DNA from: Cunninghamia lanceolata
Lineage: Eukaryota > Streptophyta > Pinopsida > Cupressales > Cupressaceae
NCBI GenBank assembly: GCA_027924645.1
Contig: BSBN01000829.1
Location: 992,001-1,056,000, forward strand
Direction: 5' to 3'
Length of the DNA stretch: 64,000 nt
Below the pieces are notes generated by a model. It was given only the letters and a program-made list of their open reading frames with translations, did not search any database and had not been told where the DNA came from. The position numbers and the translations under genes were made by a program. Below, piece after piece: positions 38,961 to 51,358 of the stretch (the stretch's first letter is position 1; each line of letters starts with the position of its first letter).

Positions 38961-41869
38961 GTGAAAGTATATTTCAAAATATACTTTAAATATTTTTAAA
39001 TATACTTTTATGATGTTTGAGATAGATTCCAGATCCATAGGATTTCATATGCAGATTCTAGAATTTTGAGGTTCCACTAGATTTCAGACTTAGCCAATTT
39101 TCAGGGTTTTCAGGGTTTTAGGACCATGCGTCAGGATGAAAGTATGTGAACCCCTTAGTGAAATCTTGTGGAATTAGGCATGATTTTGGAATTCTAAGAC
39201 TTGGAAACTAGGAATTTCAACATGAAACATCCTGTAGAAGCAGCTTCAAGGGCAATATCTAGTGACATAGGATTTTGGAATAGAAAGCAGTAACACCCAA
39301 TTTTAGCACAAAAGGTGACAAATGGCTATCTTTTAAGTACAAGACCACTTGAGTCACCTCCAAATCAATCATACAAGACATCAAATCACTTCAAACATGC
39401 CAAATACTCAAATTTGAAGCAAATCCTACATTCCAAGCACATATTCACCTTCTCATCATCGTAAGTAACAAAGGTTGAGACTCCAAGCCAAAGCAAAAGA
39501 GGGGGTCTCCATTTGGGAAAATGGGGCGTGTGTGCAAGGTACAACACAACCCTGACCGTCTTCCTTTTTTCTCCAATCCCAATCCCAACCACCCACATTT
39601 CCCATCCAATACCCCACTTCCTCCACTTCTACACATACATAATTTCCAACCCTTCATCAACCAAATTAATCTTGTAACCATCTCACTTTTTCTTACAACC
39701 ATCTCCCATATCCCTCAAACAAACATCACTCTTTTGTAACCACTAGTCGAACTTACTCTTACTATCTCTTTACACCATATTTCCCAAGCATTGCATATAA
39801 TCCCTTCTTCCACTATTCCACTACCTTTTCACACCACACACATTCTCACCCCTTCCACTAATATTGTCCAATCTTACTCACAAAGCATCATGAAACAACT
39901 TAGCGAGGTCTAAAATAGGCTTAATACTTTTACCTAAAACTCTAAAAAATATTTATCTCACAAACTCACAATCTTCTAGATCCTATGATATATATTTTCC
40001 TATTTTATTCTAATGGGTTTTCTAACACTAATATTTCTGTACAACCATTTCATTTTGCATGCAAACAAAATTCTCTAATTCAATACAAACACATTTCCAC
40101 AAAAAAGATCAATCTAATCATGCAGACACTATGGAAGACAAATAAATAAATGAAGAAATAATGGACCATAGTGGTACACCTTTAAAATCTTATGATTAAT
40201 TTGGTTTTTTAGTTGATGAGAAAAATAGTATATTACCACTTTATCCATTGTGTTCTCTAATGATAAAATGTACCTAATGATGAATATCATGGTACAATAT
40301 ACATTAAAGGAGATATCATATAAGAACATTGAAGGCATTATGGATGTGTGCCATTTCAATGTTTTCATGGAAGAAATTTTGTTTAATCATCATTTGTAAC
40401 AAGATCAATATGCACATTCTAGGGTGGCTCTCAAATTTTGTAATTGTATTATAGAAGATACTTTAGAGTACATCATATTAAAGTTGAAAAATTGATCAAA
40501 TAGAGGAACCTATAATTTTTAATACTATTTCTAATAGGTTTAACATGATTATTGATTATCCATGGATATTTTTGGTCAAAAACATAATCCCACAAATCCT
40601 AAAGACTTGCACCAAAACCTAAGGCTAGGAGTGTCAACACAAGTGATGAATAGGATTTATGATTAGATAGTGTCTTTGAATGGACCAACTATTGTGAGTG
40701 GGTATGCTCACCTTCATCTTTGGTATCAACTAAATTTAGGAGAGTATTTACCAAGGTATCCTTAATAAGACATATAACAAGGTATGATGATCATGACTAA
40801 ACCAACAAAAACTACACCCAATGTATAATTGGCCCCAAGATTTGTCTTTAGGCCAAAAACAACTAGTTTCTTGTAAAACCTCTTATTAAGTCAATAACTG
40901 CAACCTTGCACATGCACCTAAAGATGACAACATTACAATATCCCCAAAAGTGAATACACTTAATATTTCATACACAACTACAAGGTGTAGGCATGCATAA
41001 CATGATTATCTTAACAATCTTAACAATCTATGTTGACTTAGAATGTTCCCTGAGTTATACCACTAAATCATGGGTACATGTAGTAATTTAATCTACTCTT
41101 AATCCACCAAAAACAAAGAGATTATTAAATTAAATGTTCTTAGTTCTTTATCTCCTAGACTATTGCCTACTCTATTAGGAAAACAAGTCACAATTTGTAA
41201 GGAAGAATAGGATACACCTAGAAAGCATAAATATAACTATATGTGAACATACATACAAATCATAAATCACTTCATGTAACTAGACATGCTTAATAATCCA
41301 TCTTAGTACTCCAAGAACCCACATGTAACAAAGGAGAAACTATTACAAAAGTTTTCAATGAGTTAGAAGCTATCATGCACATTCATCTAACCTTGCTACA
41401 TTCATACAAAAAAATATCGTAAGAGAGGATCGTCAACTAAGTTCGAGAAACCCCCTAAATAATTGCAAACTTACATGGAGACATTCATTTACATGCATTG
41501 TATTTTTGAATACCCTTTCTATGATTTAAAAATTATATCTTGTCTTCTTATATACTAGAGACTTGAATCTGTTGATGCCCTAAAATAACTAGAGACACAT
41601 GTATGTAGCTAGGAAATCTATTCAACAACTAACCCTTATTACATATTTGTTTCTTGTATTTATAATATTATATTCCAATTCATGCTAGTTTTCCTTTTAG
41701 GGTTTTTGGGGCTGCATGCCAATCAAATCATTTAATGCACCAACATAATGATATACACAAAAATCTTTCTTGGATCTTTTGTTAGATGTCCAAGGGCAAT
41801 ATAACATTCTTCTCAAGCTCATATAAGTATCCCTATACCTATTTGTAGGTTGATGAACTCCAAAGTTTC
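38961..41869. other. Unassigned sequence
   Basis: No supported gene. 39530-39860 is cytosine-rich on the plus strand. If the gag relic at 41870-42448 belongs to a minus-strand element, its pol should lie here, but I cannot read any reverse transcriptase or integrase motif. Confidence 0.4.
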
Positions 41870-42448
41870 ATTTCTTTCAAGATTACTTCTTGAACTTCTC
41901 CCAAATGATATTTTTAATTAAATACCTCTCTTCTAAACTTAAGTGGTTCCACCATAGTGAAGCTTCTAAGTTGAGTTGGAATACTCTAATGGAAGATCAT
42001 GCATCGATTGACAATTCTTGCAATCTAAGGCACTTATCTAGGCTAATAAGACAAGATTTAGCTACATCTTTGACTTCCTTTCGAGTGAAACTAGGAGGTG
42101 GTTATCCTTTTATCTCTCTTTAGAAAGGATCAACCTCTATTATGTCTAACCACCATATCTTCAACTAAAGGTTGATCTTTAGCCTCTCCTTTAATAAATA
42201 ACACTCTAGACTCTAGAAGTGCTCTTATATCCACTTCAAGACCTGTAGGTCTCATATTTCTTCCTTTCCCATTCCTAACATACCAACTTCCTAATCACTT
42301 AGCCTAGCATTAATCATGTAGATGAACTTTAATACTTGGGCCAAAACTTCATCATTTGGAGGGCGTGGGAGAGGGTTGTCTTGATTATCTTGATGACCAC
42401 ATCATCATCATCTTCCTCCTCTTCCATTACTGGACTAGTTCTCACCAT
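41870..42448 (-). pseudogene. Ty3/gypsy-type Gag relic
   Basis: It starts at ATG 42448 (MVRTSPVMEEEEDDD). After a frameshift a proline-rich segment DNPLPRPPNDEVL follows, and then FQLNLEASLWWNHLSLEERY and IIWEKFKK near 42000-41880. The WW followed by W-E-x-F is the capsid signature of Ty3/gypsy Gag. Several stops and frameshifts occur. A primer site and LTR start lie just upstream at 42530-42543, as expected. The plus-strand frame at 41890-42123 is its shadow. Confidence 0.6.
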
Positions 42449-42529
42449 TCTATGAAACACACATATTAGGAGATGTTAGGTTTGACAAGTAATAGAATTG
42501 CCTCGGGCTCCTACATGTTTAAAACCCAA

Positions 42530-42541
42530 GCTCTGATACTA
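42530..42541 (-). other. Primer-binding site of the gypsy-type relic
   Basis: The minus strand reads TAGTATCAGAGC, one mismatch from the initiator-Met site, one base from an LTR edge TGTAATAACCCC at 42543. Confidence 0.65.
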
Positions 42542-42542
42542 G

Positions 42543-44802
42543 TGTAATAACCCCAAAATGTGAGACTACTTTTTTAAATATCCACTAACAAGAGTTACAT
42601 TAGGAATATAAATTCTTTATTTCAATTGTCACTATTCAACATGGTTTAGAATTTTATCCATACAAGATCATGATGTGTCTCACTTGAATATCACAGTAGA
42701 AGTTTTTACATTTTTTTCCAAACCCCTTAGTGAATTCCAAAGTAGTATTCATGTAATCCACTTTAATAGTTTAGGTATAATTATAACTAATTTTATTTAT
42801 CATTAATATCTACCATATTGTGTTCAGTTAATTACTTACCAATGTGAAGTCACTTCACCTACCAATTAGAGTCTTTTATATAAGCGGGCTAAGAAATCAT
42901 TTTTCCTAATAATGTTGTTTAAATAATATGTTAATCACACTAAATTCTCATTAAAAAATATATAAATCTACCTAACTATCTATTATTATATATTTTGTTT
43001 GTTAATTTAAATTTTCTAAAAAGAATATTGTTCATAACTATACTAAGTAGTTGTATTCTCATCACATAGACAAATACTAGATTCAACCCTCTCATTTATG
43101 TCTTATAGTTGTCATTTGTATTCTACATTACTTAAGTCACTTAATCCATGAAAAAAAATATTTTTACATAATGGTCCTTTAGTGTAGAGAAGTTTTATCA
43201 AATGTCTTTACATCTCATAACCACAACTATTAATAAATTTAGTATTCAATTTTGTTTTTAACATTTTTCATACATTCATCCAACATTGATACAGTAATAA
43301 TCAAATAATTCATGGAAAATTCCATACAATGTCATTAATTACATTGTAGAATTTACAAATGCATTTCTTTGCAAGATAATGATACATCATGGGATCAATA
43401 GCCCATGTAACAATAAATATTAACCATTTTCCAAGTAATCATATGCTACATAATAAAACATGTATCTTGCAACTCCAAATCTAGTTACAACATTTAACAT
43501 GCATCTTTTGCTTCTACTAGTTAGAGGGATTGGTGGAGGATTACCCTCATCTATTTAATGGCACTTCTAACTCCTAACTATCAGGCAATACTAAAACAAT
43601 CCAGGAATATTTGATATATTACCAGTTTGACTGAGAAGACTTAATATGACACAACCAATCAAACTCACAATTATGTAGTACAATACACTATGCATGCTTT
43701 ATGGATACAAAAGACAAACTATGACATATTCTATCTTGATAGGAAACCAAAAACATCATCATGCAAGCATGCATGTTCCATCATGGAATAAGTACATAAC
43801 TAATCACTGGTTGTTCAATATTAAAGTCTATCATAGACCCATAACTAGCACATAATGGAATTTATTATTTATTTTACATCTATCTCAAAAAAGAAACACG
43901 GACATCAATTGAAAAAAAATGAATTTACCAACTTGGTATTAAATAGTCACTATCCATTAACATGATCAAAATGCGCACTTGACATGACTTATTTCCCCTA
44001 GATGGATCATATGTGTAAATTGTCTATGGAACCCTGTCAAGTGTGTATCCCATTTAACCATAGTCCTAATAGCTTATTCATAACCAAAATTAATGTGTAA
44101 TAGTTATACAATTTGTTCCCATCAAAGTGTATAGTTGTTATACCTTTACTTCATTATTAAACCTACTAAAAAATATAAGCCATAGTCAGGCATTTTAGCA
44201 CCATAGAGTTGAACTCATTAAAAAACAATATAAATAATGATCAAGTAACCACAGTCCAAAACATTCATAGAATATTCCTTGATATATATTTATTAACCTA
44301 TTCATCTCCACCTCTAAAGTCTCCACTATTATCAACTTTTATATTCTCTTTCTTTTTTAAAAAAATTCTTCCTTGATACACTATAAAGCCAGTTGAATAT
44401 AATAGAAAAACCTCATATAATTTCAACTTGACTTAAATAATAAAGTAAAATATAGATTATATGCCAAGAAAAAAATGTTCACTAAATATTTAATACAAGA
44501 AATTGTTATCATAGGAAACCTAGAAAATGTTCATTAAAGATTCAAGGCATGAATGGGTTCACATTATCAAATGAAATTATTTGTTCTATGTTTTGGTGTG
44601 CAATGAGAACATAGTGGTGTCAACCACAACCAACCTATTACTAGTTTCAACCTCTAATGTCAACCCTATTTTTAGGTTTATTAACATGATTAACAATTCC
44701 TTTTTAACCAATCCCCTAAGGTCAACAAACCCAAGTTTATAGTTTCAACAGTCAATAGTCATTGTTTTAGAGAAGGCTAGTTATTAATAATCCTCAAAAT
44801 TT
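42543..44802 (-). repeat. 5' LTR start of the gypsy-type relic, then unassigned AT-rich sequence
   Basis: TGTAATAACCCCAAAATGTG is a common plant LTR start. The right end cannot be fixed because no partner LTR is in the window. The remainder up to the next element has no gene. Confidence 0.45.
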
Positions 44803-44807
44803 AAAAA
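44803..44807. repeat. Probable target-site duplication AAAAA
   Basis: Five A's precede the left LTR and at least five follow the right LTR (63648-63652). Consistent with a 5-bp duplication, but A-tracts are weak evidence. Confidence 0.5.
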
Positions 44808-46073
44808 TGTAATAGATGAAAAGAGGGTATGTTGATTTGATTGGTAGTTGGATTAGATCCTCCTTTCACTACATACATTCAAGGACATTAAACCGAGCTA
44901 AGTCACAACTTTTGCAAGAGGACCCAAATATCAAGTCTACTGTCACTTGGAATGATAAGGAAATTTGGAATTTATTAATTGATTTTTTAAACCCTAAATC
45001 AACAATAGGCAAAACCCTAGTTCTATGATAAACATGGAACAAATTTTAAAGTGTGATAGATATAGATAAACCGAAAGAAGCACTAGGATCAGTGAATAGA
45101 GGAGAACCTGATTCTAGAAGCAGAGGTGTTGAAGGGCTAGGGTGCCCATGCCCAAGCCCTTGGTGTGAAAATTTGCCAACAGTCAAAACTAAGAAAATGC
45201 TCTAGAGAGTGCCCAGATGATGTTTTCGAACCTTGATTTGTCAGGAGGCCAACTGGAGGTCAAAAGAGAGGGCACCCTTGACCTTTTAGGGGTATTTCTT
45301 GCCTTTTTCTTCAAATCTAGGATCCTTATGCTCTACAATGATCCTCTGCAACTCCTCTCCTCAAGATCCGACACCTGTCACCTGCAATCACAAGAGAGGG
45401 GTTGGGGGTTGTGGTGTTTAGGAGCTTGCCTCGGTCAAGCCCCAGAATGGCATTCAAGCCTTCCAACACCATTGTTAGATAGAGAGTGCATGCCCTTGTA
45501 GGACAGAAGCAAAAGCAATGATATGATAAATGATTGAAACACAAATTAAATGTCACCTTAGAGGTGAAGCTCTCATGAGGAGATGAAGATCTTTCATGCC
45601 ATGAGGAGATGGATTGATGAAGACAAATATGCAACAAACATGAACAAACACAACACAATATTACTCTGTAATAGAATGAAATCCTTTAATATCCTTAGCA
45701 TAAGATCACACATTCGCATTATCCATCTAGTTGTAAAATGAAGTCATTAATCTACTTAAATATGAATTCCCACTAAACATTCGTAATTCAAATTGAATAG
45801 GTCGACAAAGGGAAACCTTTTAACGTTCACTTTGCAAACATTTTAAATTAGGACCCCGAAAAAATAGGGCAGGACAAGGGCATGGACGCCCTTGTCCAAG
45901 GACCTATTTTAGGGCCTGATTAAGATTTAGGATTCACCCCTAGGTCCCACTTGACATGGGTTTCAGGGGATTTTGCTCTGGGATTCATTTTTAACATGCA
46001 TGATTAAATCTAAAGGACTCGAGAGCTAAACTTAGGAGGTAAAATTCCTAGGGGGACATTTTATGACATAACA
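44808..46073 (-). repeat. 3' LTR of the large gypsy element
   Basis: 1,266 bp from TGTAATAGATGAAAAG to TTATGACATAACA. It matches 62382-63647 at roughly 92 percent by eye. Frames inside it (for example 45326-45658) also occur in the partner LTR and are not genes. Confidence 0.92.
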
Positions 46074-46090
46074 TTTAGCCCCCACTTTAA
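46074..46090 (-). other. Polypurine tract of the large gypsy element
   Basis: The minus strand reads AAAGTGGGGGCTAAA directly before the LTR start TGTTATGTC. This form is typical of Tat-lineage gypsy elements. Confidence 0.75.
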
Positions 46091-48044
46091 TGTATGTATG
46101 ATCTTACGACCCATACATGCATTAAAGTATGGTCAAAAACACATCAAACACATCAGGCACTTGAAACTAAGGCATACACAAAGATTGAGGAACTATTTCT
46201 AGCCCCTAGTCTCAAGTAAGCACCAGAAAACACATTGCAGACATGCAAAACATAGAGAATACAGTAATAGGCATGCAAAACATGGAGAAGACAATATTGA
46301 AGACACATAAAACATGATGAATACATGGGAGTAGTCACGTAAAACATGATGAATACATTTATATAAAATTTTTGTAACATATTCAAAACATCTTCACATA
46401 CATATGCATGGAAATAAAATTGTAACATAAAACCCCGAGTGTGGGTGGAGACCACACAAGGGGAGAAAACATGCCAAACAAACCTCAAGTGTAGGTGGAG
46501 CTCATCTCTACACACAAGAGGGGAAAACACGCCATACAAAGCCTGAGTGGGGGTTAACCACACAAGGGGGAAAACACACGGAATACACGAGCACCGTATA
46601 GTATGCCAAAGACATACTATACATCTTAAACACAAAAAACAAGGTGATGGAAGGAGCTTATTGCTAAGTCCCACCATCTCAAAATGTTGTAGACACACCT
46701 AACAGTTAGGTTTATGCCACAACAACCACCAAAGACATGCTTAAGGGAGGATAGTCTCAAGATCCAACCTCGCCTCCATGGAGGACTTTATATAAAAGGA
46801 TATGCACTAGCTCAAGAGATACACCATCTTGCCTTCCGTAGAAGAGATTTTGAATAAAAGGATACATACTTGCTCAAGAGATACGTTATCCCACCTCACA
46901 TAGAGGGATTCTTTGATTGCAACATAGATAAAGATGTGTACTCGCGCTAGAGATACAACATCCTAACTCATAGAAAGGGCTTACAAACATGCTTCGTTAG
47001 TACCAAAATCATTAGACATATATCATTATATATGCCCCCACCTTAAGGTGGTTGATGTCATATACCGATATGAAGCATATTAAGGTAGAGAGAAAACACA
47101 CAAGGAAACAAGAGCTCTCGCAGAGCCCATGCCCCCAAGGTGACATGTGCTTATGATCGCCAAATGTTCCCACAACCACATTGATAAGATATGCCTAAGA
47201 TAGGATAACAAGAGAGGTTAGAAATCTTACTTTAAGATAATAACCAATTCAATTTAGTAAAGCTATGCATGAAAACAATATCATCAAGGAAAAAGGCTAT
47301 ACTATGGGTTTGGAATTGAGTATAACCATTGGGCTATACTGTAGATACCTCATAAATGAGTGTAGCAACAAGATGAGATACCAATCAAAGTGTGCAAGAG
47401 AAGATTTAGTGGATTGTAAAATGTTAGTTACAAGAAATGCCACAAGATGATACATCACATGGAGTGATTCTACCAGTCAAGTGTCAGATATATAGATCAA
47501 CCCCATCATCATGTATGGACTAGGTCCATTTTTGCTTTGCTTGCTGAAGAGACACATGGTTCGTATCAGTATTTATTTGTTTTCGTCATTTGCTAACTAG
47601 GTAGAATCACTAGAAGAAGGTAAGCAATAAGAAGAAAGGAGAACAAGTGCTTTAGGAACACCACGTAGGAGGATGCCCCCAGGTCATCAACTGCAACTCT
47701 ATGTCCCTAAAGCACAACATAAAACAATAAACATAGAGGACAACCTAGATAGAAGAATGATGAAACAAATAGAAGAAGGGTCACAGTAGAGGCAGTCTCC
47801 CGATATCCTTGGCCTCACAAGAGTATCAAGGGTCATACAAGGAGACCTAAATAACACATAACACATCACGGGGGAACACAACACAATGCTAACAACATAT
47901 ATATCTAAGAGGAGGCCACCCTCAAGAGTAACTAGAATAGGTGCTACAACAAGTGTGGCTTAAAGAGGAAGAAATACTTACCTGATTCATAGGGATATTT
48001 CCTAGTGGACAATTCTTGTCTAGTGGCTCAAGATATCTGATATG
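46091..48044 (-). other. Noncoding 3' region of the large gypsy element
   Basis: No domain is readable. The 181-codon frame at 46698-46153 is cysteine- and phenylalanine-rich without family signature. Repeated words such as GGGGAAAACAC with CACACAAGG occur at 46450-46580, and a pair of similar units with CTCAAGAGATAC lies at 46800-46890. Confidence 0.5.
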
Positions 48045-48410
48045 TCATTTCAGTCTTGTTGATATTGCGTTAACATTAAGTTTAGGACGACGAGAGGCTT
48101 TGGTGGGCTTCAAAGAGCGGTATCTAATACCAGTTGTGTAGTTAATTCTAGCAAGTTGTAGAGGTACTCCGATTCCTTGTTGATTTACACCACATCCATT
48201 ACCTGCATAGTCACAAATTTTGTACAAAATCTGAAATCCATGACCACAGAGAGAGTCCATCTCTTTAGAGGATGGTAAAGCCTCGTAGGTGTCATAATCT
48301 GTAGTATAAGTAAGAGTATTGTTTTTATTTTCTACCAAGGATGATTTAGGTTTCTTAGGTGTTTCCAAAGATTATTTAGATGAGATTGATTTGACTTTTG
48401 ATGCGTTAGA
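48045..48410 (-). pseudogene. G-patch-like segment of the large gypsy element
   Basis: The peptide GHGFQILYKICDYAGNGCGVNQQGIGVPLQL follows the spacing of a G-patch (glycine-rich, G-x-G followed by GI-x-x-PL), which some plant gypsy elements carry downstream of the protease. Flanks are basic (RRPKLN). It probably contributed RNA binding. No reverse transcriptase follows it. Confidence 0.55.
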
Positions 48411-48599
48411 GTTATTAAGTTTGTATTGTCCCCGTAAAGGAGGGAGTAAAATGTAATGAACCCCAGTCATCACCAAAAAGTGCATTTGATGGTTTAGAGT
48501 CTTGCACAACATTATCTATGGAAAGAGGTATTGATGAATCAACCTATAAATTATTTAGGCTCTTATGATTGTTAACTTGTTTTTATTTTTCAATATGTA

Positions 48600-49210
48600 A
48601 ACATCTATCTAGTTTAGGATCGACTTCCATGGTGTAGAACTTGTTTTGATAAATGAACTTTAATGATCAATGAAGGGTAGACAGAACTTCCCCCATGGAA
48701 TGGATCCATGGTCTACAAAGAATCATATTATATGAAAGTGAACCACACATGACATGAAAAAGGGTAGATATTGTCACGGGTCCAGCCTTTATAGGTAAAG
48801 TTATGGTACCCATGGATTGTCTACTAGCATTATCAAAGCCACATATGCTAAGCCTATTTAGTTTGATTAAAGATGTGTTGATCTTGATTTTGTGTAGTAA
48901 CTCAATGCCACAAACATTCAGAGACGATCAATTGTCAATCATAACTTGCTTTATCAACTTTTTATCTATTGTGACAAAGATTATAAGTGGATCATACTCA
49001 TCTTTTGTTGACAATATTTCATGTTGTTGAAATAGAATATCTATTTTTGTCACATGCATACAACCTAACAAAGCTACTACATCATTCAAATTAATAGCAA
49101 GTGGTACAATCACCTTTTGTAAATCTTCTTGCAGCATTCCATGGTATGTAGGTGATGTTTGTATTAAATCCCAAAGAGAGATCTTATCCAGAGTAGCTCA
49201 AAGTATTCGA
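48600..49210 (-). pseudogene. Tat/Ogre-like gypsy protease and preceding linker (relic)
   Basis: The linker KISLWDLIQTSPTYHG, then PLIIFVTIDKKLIKQVMIDN, the active-site Asp-Asn followed by a TGA and SSLNVCGIELLHK, then GFDNASRQSMGTITLPI, FHVMCGSLSYNMILCRPWIH and STLHQ are the landmarks of the retropepsin-like protease in plant Tat/Ogre elements. The TGA replaces the residue that normally follows DN in the active-site loop, and a second stop follows STLHQ. The enzyme would have processed Gag. Strong family match, dead copy. Confidence 0.78.
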
Positions 49211-50020
49211 CAAGATCATCTTATTGACTACTTTTATGAGTAAGACGAGGTGGAGGAGGGAGCATAGGTTGAAAACATGGAAGAGAGACAGGCACATGCT
49301 TGTTGGAAGAGAGATATGCACATGAGAATATGGAAGAGAAATCATGGGATGCTGTGACACATTTTGAGCACCTTGATTTCTTTGAAATATTTGTCTTGCA
49401 ATGCTTAGAATGTAACTCAGGGGTCAAGGTGGTTTTGGATCACCTTGAACCATAATCACCAATCTTGAGAAAGAATTTATACTAGGTGACCCATTCACAA
49501 TGATTTTAGGAACATTAGTATACTTAATCACTATCCCCTTAATAGGTTCAATGAGTTTATTAGTGATGATTGAATTAACATTGTTTTTACTATGATTAAG
49601 CTTGACATCTATCCCTAAAGGGTTTAATGTGAGGGACCTTTATTCATCCACCAATGCTTCATCTTGGCCAGGGAGAGCATTGGAATGAAAGGAAGGTAAG
49701 GTGTTGAGAGAATTGTCGATGATTGTATCTTTAGTAGTGTCCAAGGGTTCTAAATATGCAACCAAAGGAGAACTATTCATATCCTTAGTGATGTCCAAAG
49801 TACTTAAACGTTCATCCAAAGGAGGAAGATCATGGGTCTTTACTTCCTTAGTGATATCCAAGGTGCTTAAACATTCAACGAAAGGAGGAATAGGGTGAAT
49901 CATAGAATCATCTTCATCGTCATATGCTTTAGATAATAGGTCCAATGCATTATCATAATTTATAGAACCTTCACAATCTTTTTTCTCATGAGTGTTCATG
50001 GATATGAATTTGGTTAGATT
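49211..50020 (-). pseudogene. Gag/linker relic with peptide repeat
   Basis: The frame 49999-49640 is acidic and contains three copies of a roughly 18-21-residue peptide with core LSTLDITK or LEPLDTTK; the DNA units are spaced 54 and 63 bp (TCC words at 49740, 49794, 49857). Between 49630 and 49220 the minus strand is broken by stops. The place upstream of the protease suggests the C-terminal part of Gag or the gag-pol linker. I see no capsid signature or zinc knuckle. Confidence 0.45.
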
Positions 50021-51358
50021 TTATAAATCTTTGATATATGCATGCAAAGATACCAAAGAAAAATGACATGAAGATGCCATATTAAAATGTCTTGAAACAT
50101 CAAAGTCCAATAAAATCTAGTAAGACAAGACATGCAAAGTTTTATGATACTTAATACACCCTAGATGTGAGACTATTTCGCATCCAAGCACTTGTTTGAG
50201 GGAAATGGGTACTAAAAGACACACAGAGTACACAACAAACATAGTGGATAAGAGGAAAGAGTGCTACACAACAAGGCAAGGTTGATGCTTTTGAAGGTTT
50301 TGATCCAAAAGATGTGAAAAAAGGTGTTACAACACTTAGTGTTGAAATACACACTATGTAATTAAAATTATGCCAATTTTCACACAGTGATATGAAATTA
50401 TGCCAAATTTTCAAATGACAAATGAATATATGCTTGAATATGAGTGCAAGATCTGAAATTCAAGATGTCTAAGATGAATGCAATGAAACAACACCAAACT
50501 ATGTTTGTTTATGCCCTAAAAATACTCAATTTTTTCACTTTTTTCAATGCAAATGTATAAAATATGTAATGAAATTATGAGAATGATGAGGGGGAGAAAA
50601 TTTAAACCTTTTAATCAGTCTAATAATGTAGCCAAATTTGTCACAACACACCAATCTTGTAATGCTAGATGAAAGATTAGCCAAAATGTAGTAAAAATGC
50701 AAGGATTTTTGAAACCCTAATAGTGAAATTAAGGTATGAAAGTATGAAAAATGATGAATGAATCAAATCTAATCAGATTTAATATGTGAAATAACTCAAA
50801 TCAGATTTGACAATGATGCAAAGCTTCTACAATGCAAGGTGCAAGTGAAATTTTAAGGAAAAATGAATGAATGTGTTAATTTTTGTTGAAATACACAATG
50901 TGTGAATGAAATGTAAATACAAAAATGCACTATGATGGAACACTATAGTACAAAATCAGAGTTGAATGAGTGTGAAAATGAGTAATAAAATCTGAAACAA
51001 TATTTTAATTACAAACCCTAGCTTTTGAAATTACTAGGTTACATGAAAAATACAAAGTTTCAAGCAAACCCTAGCAAATGAGAGATGCAAATGCAAGGTA
51101 AATGATTATGAAATGATGAATCACTATAATTTATCTTATATATGATGTAAATATCTTAAATTTAAATGATTTAGATGAAATGCAATGAAAATAGTGCAAA
51201 CTATGCAAGCCAAAAATGCCTATTTTTTTGTTTTTTCAAAATTTTCAAATTTTTTGTAAGATTTTGAAATGTATAATGATGAAAATGAAATGTATGAATG
51301 TAAATCTAATGTACAACACTCAGCAAGGTACAAAATTCAATAAAAACATGGGTTTACA
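50021..51358 (-). other. Leader region of the large gypsy element
   Basis: AT-rich, rich in ATGAAATG-type words, no supported protein. It lies between the nested insertion and the coding relics, as a long 5' leader would in Ogre-like elements. No primer site is recognised at the reconstructed LTR junction. Confidence 0.4.

Noticed and set aside
45217..45658. Frames on both strands near 45.4 kb, with similar ones near 63 kb
   Set aside because: They lie inside the paired 1,266-bp LTRs and are duplicated only because the LTRs are.
46153..46698. 181-codon minus-strand frame, cysteine- and phenylalanine-rich
   Set aside because: It lies in the noncoding 3' region of the large gypsy element, has no family signature and its composition follows the repeated DNA words there.
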